From SpSt-398 sp033762195 (GTDB lineage: Bacteria; Bacteroidota; Bacteroidia; Chitinophagales; Chitinophagaceae), in assembly GCA_033762195.1 (NCBI GenBank), contig JANRLV010000043.1, positions 1 through 7,940 on the forward strand: a stretch of 7,940 nucleotides of DNA, in the 5' to 3' direction. Position 1 is the stretch's first letter, and each line of letters opens with the position of its first letter. Of the stretch, positions 7,643 to 7,940 are shown piece after piece. The notes under the pieces were generated by a model. That model saw only the letters and a program-made list of their open reading frames with translations, ran no database searches and was not told where the DNA came from. Both the position numbers and the translations under genes were made by a program.

Positions 7643-7940
7643 TTATTTCGCCAGGAGAATGGTGAATTCCTGTTCTATAGAAAGAGAATGGGTCAGCAAG
7701 TTCTCCAGAAACCCCCTCCCCCATTTGGCATAGTAAGGAATAAAATTGTCGACGCGTTCCTGCAATCCTTCTCCGGGAAATAACCGGTCCTTGATAAAAG
7801 ATAATTGTCTTTGCTGATCTGCAAATTTTCGTTTCTCTGCACGTAACATTTTCTTCTCGAGCTCCTTCAGCTTTTTAACCGCCTGTACCTTGATTGCTTC
7901 AGTGTGGTTAGCCAAGGTGGGGTCGACAGCACCCGCCTGT
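7643..7940 (-). CDS. bshC: Bacillithiol biosynthesis cysteine-adding enzyme BshC, C-terminal part (partial)
   Basis: The frame is open to the window edge, so about 98 C-terminal residues are visible and the 5' end lies outside. The apparent start at 7915 is a TTG inside the gene; reading on upstream gives QAGAVDPTLANHTEA. Family features are the DPTL motif, a Lys/Glu-rich coiled coil (KKLKELEKKMLRAEKRK), LFPGEGLQERVDNF and the terminal EFTILLAK, all typical of the BshC C-terminus. By family, BshC adds cysteine to glucosaminyl-malate in the last step of bacillithiol synthesis, a low-molecular-weight thiol. The active-site fold is outside the window, so integrity of the whole gene cannot be judged. 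It is convergent with purE, with a 10-bp gap and no room for a separate terminator. Confidence 0.88.
   Translation of the reverse strand, partial: QAGAVDPTLANHTEAIKVQAVKKLKELEKKMLRAEKRKFADQQRQLSFIKDRLFPGEGLQERVDNFIPYYAKWGRGFLENLLTHSLSIEQEFTILLAK

Overview
The window looks like chromosome of a member of the Bacteroidota, most probably a Chitinophagaceae-like bacterium. The evidence is the protein style (PurK, PurE, lipoprotein adaptor, a BshC tail), the absence of clear Shine-Dalgarno sequences, and two TAnnTTTG-type -7 elements, the primary-sigma promoter motif of this phylum. Genus-level placement is inference. No RNA gene, CRISPR array, transposase or prophage gene was seen.

Layout. Positions 1-243 are non-coding. 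They hold a compact nest of palindromes (1-137, mirror-symmetric about base 69) and then ten uninterrupted heptamer repeats (148-217), ending at a -7-like box only 4 bp before the purK ATG. Next come purK (244-1362) and a complete tripartite RND efflux operon on the same strand: a membrane-fusion lipoprotein (1505-2572), an inner-membrane RND pump (2593-5721) and a TolC-type outer-membrane channel (5738-7054). purE (7105-7632) follows with its own likely promoter. The 3' end of bshC lies on the minus strand (7643-7940), convergent with purE, and runs out of the window.

How the genes work together. PurK and PurE catalyse consecutive steps of de novo purine synthesis (AIR to N5-CAIR to CAIR). 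They are often adjacent, but here about 5.7 kb of efflux genes separates them. The three efflux genes should form one envelope-spanning, proton-driven export machine; the substrate cannot be read from sequence. BshC would perform the last step of bacillithiol synthesis and is not obviously linked in function to its neighbours.

The coding part is ordinary and intact. I found no convincing new multigene system. The least explained sequence is the repeat-rich region upstream of purK.
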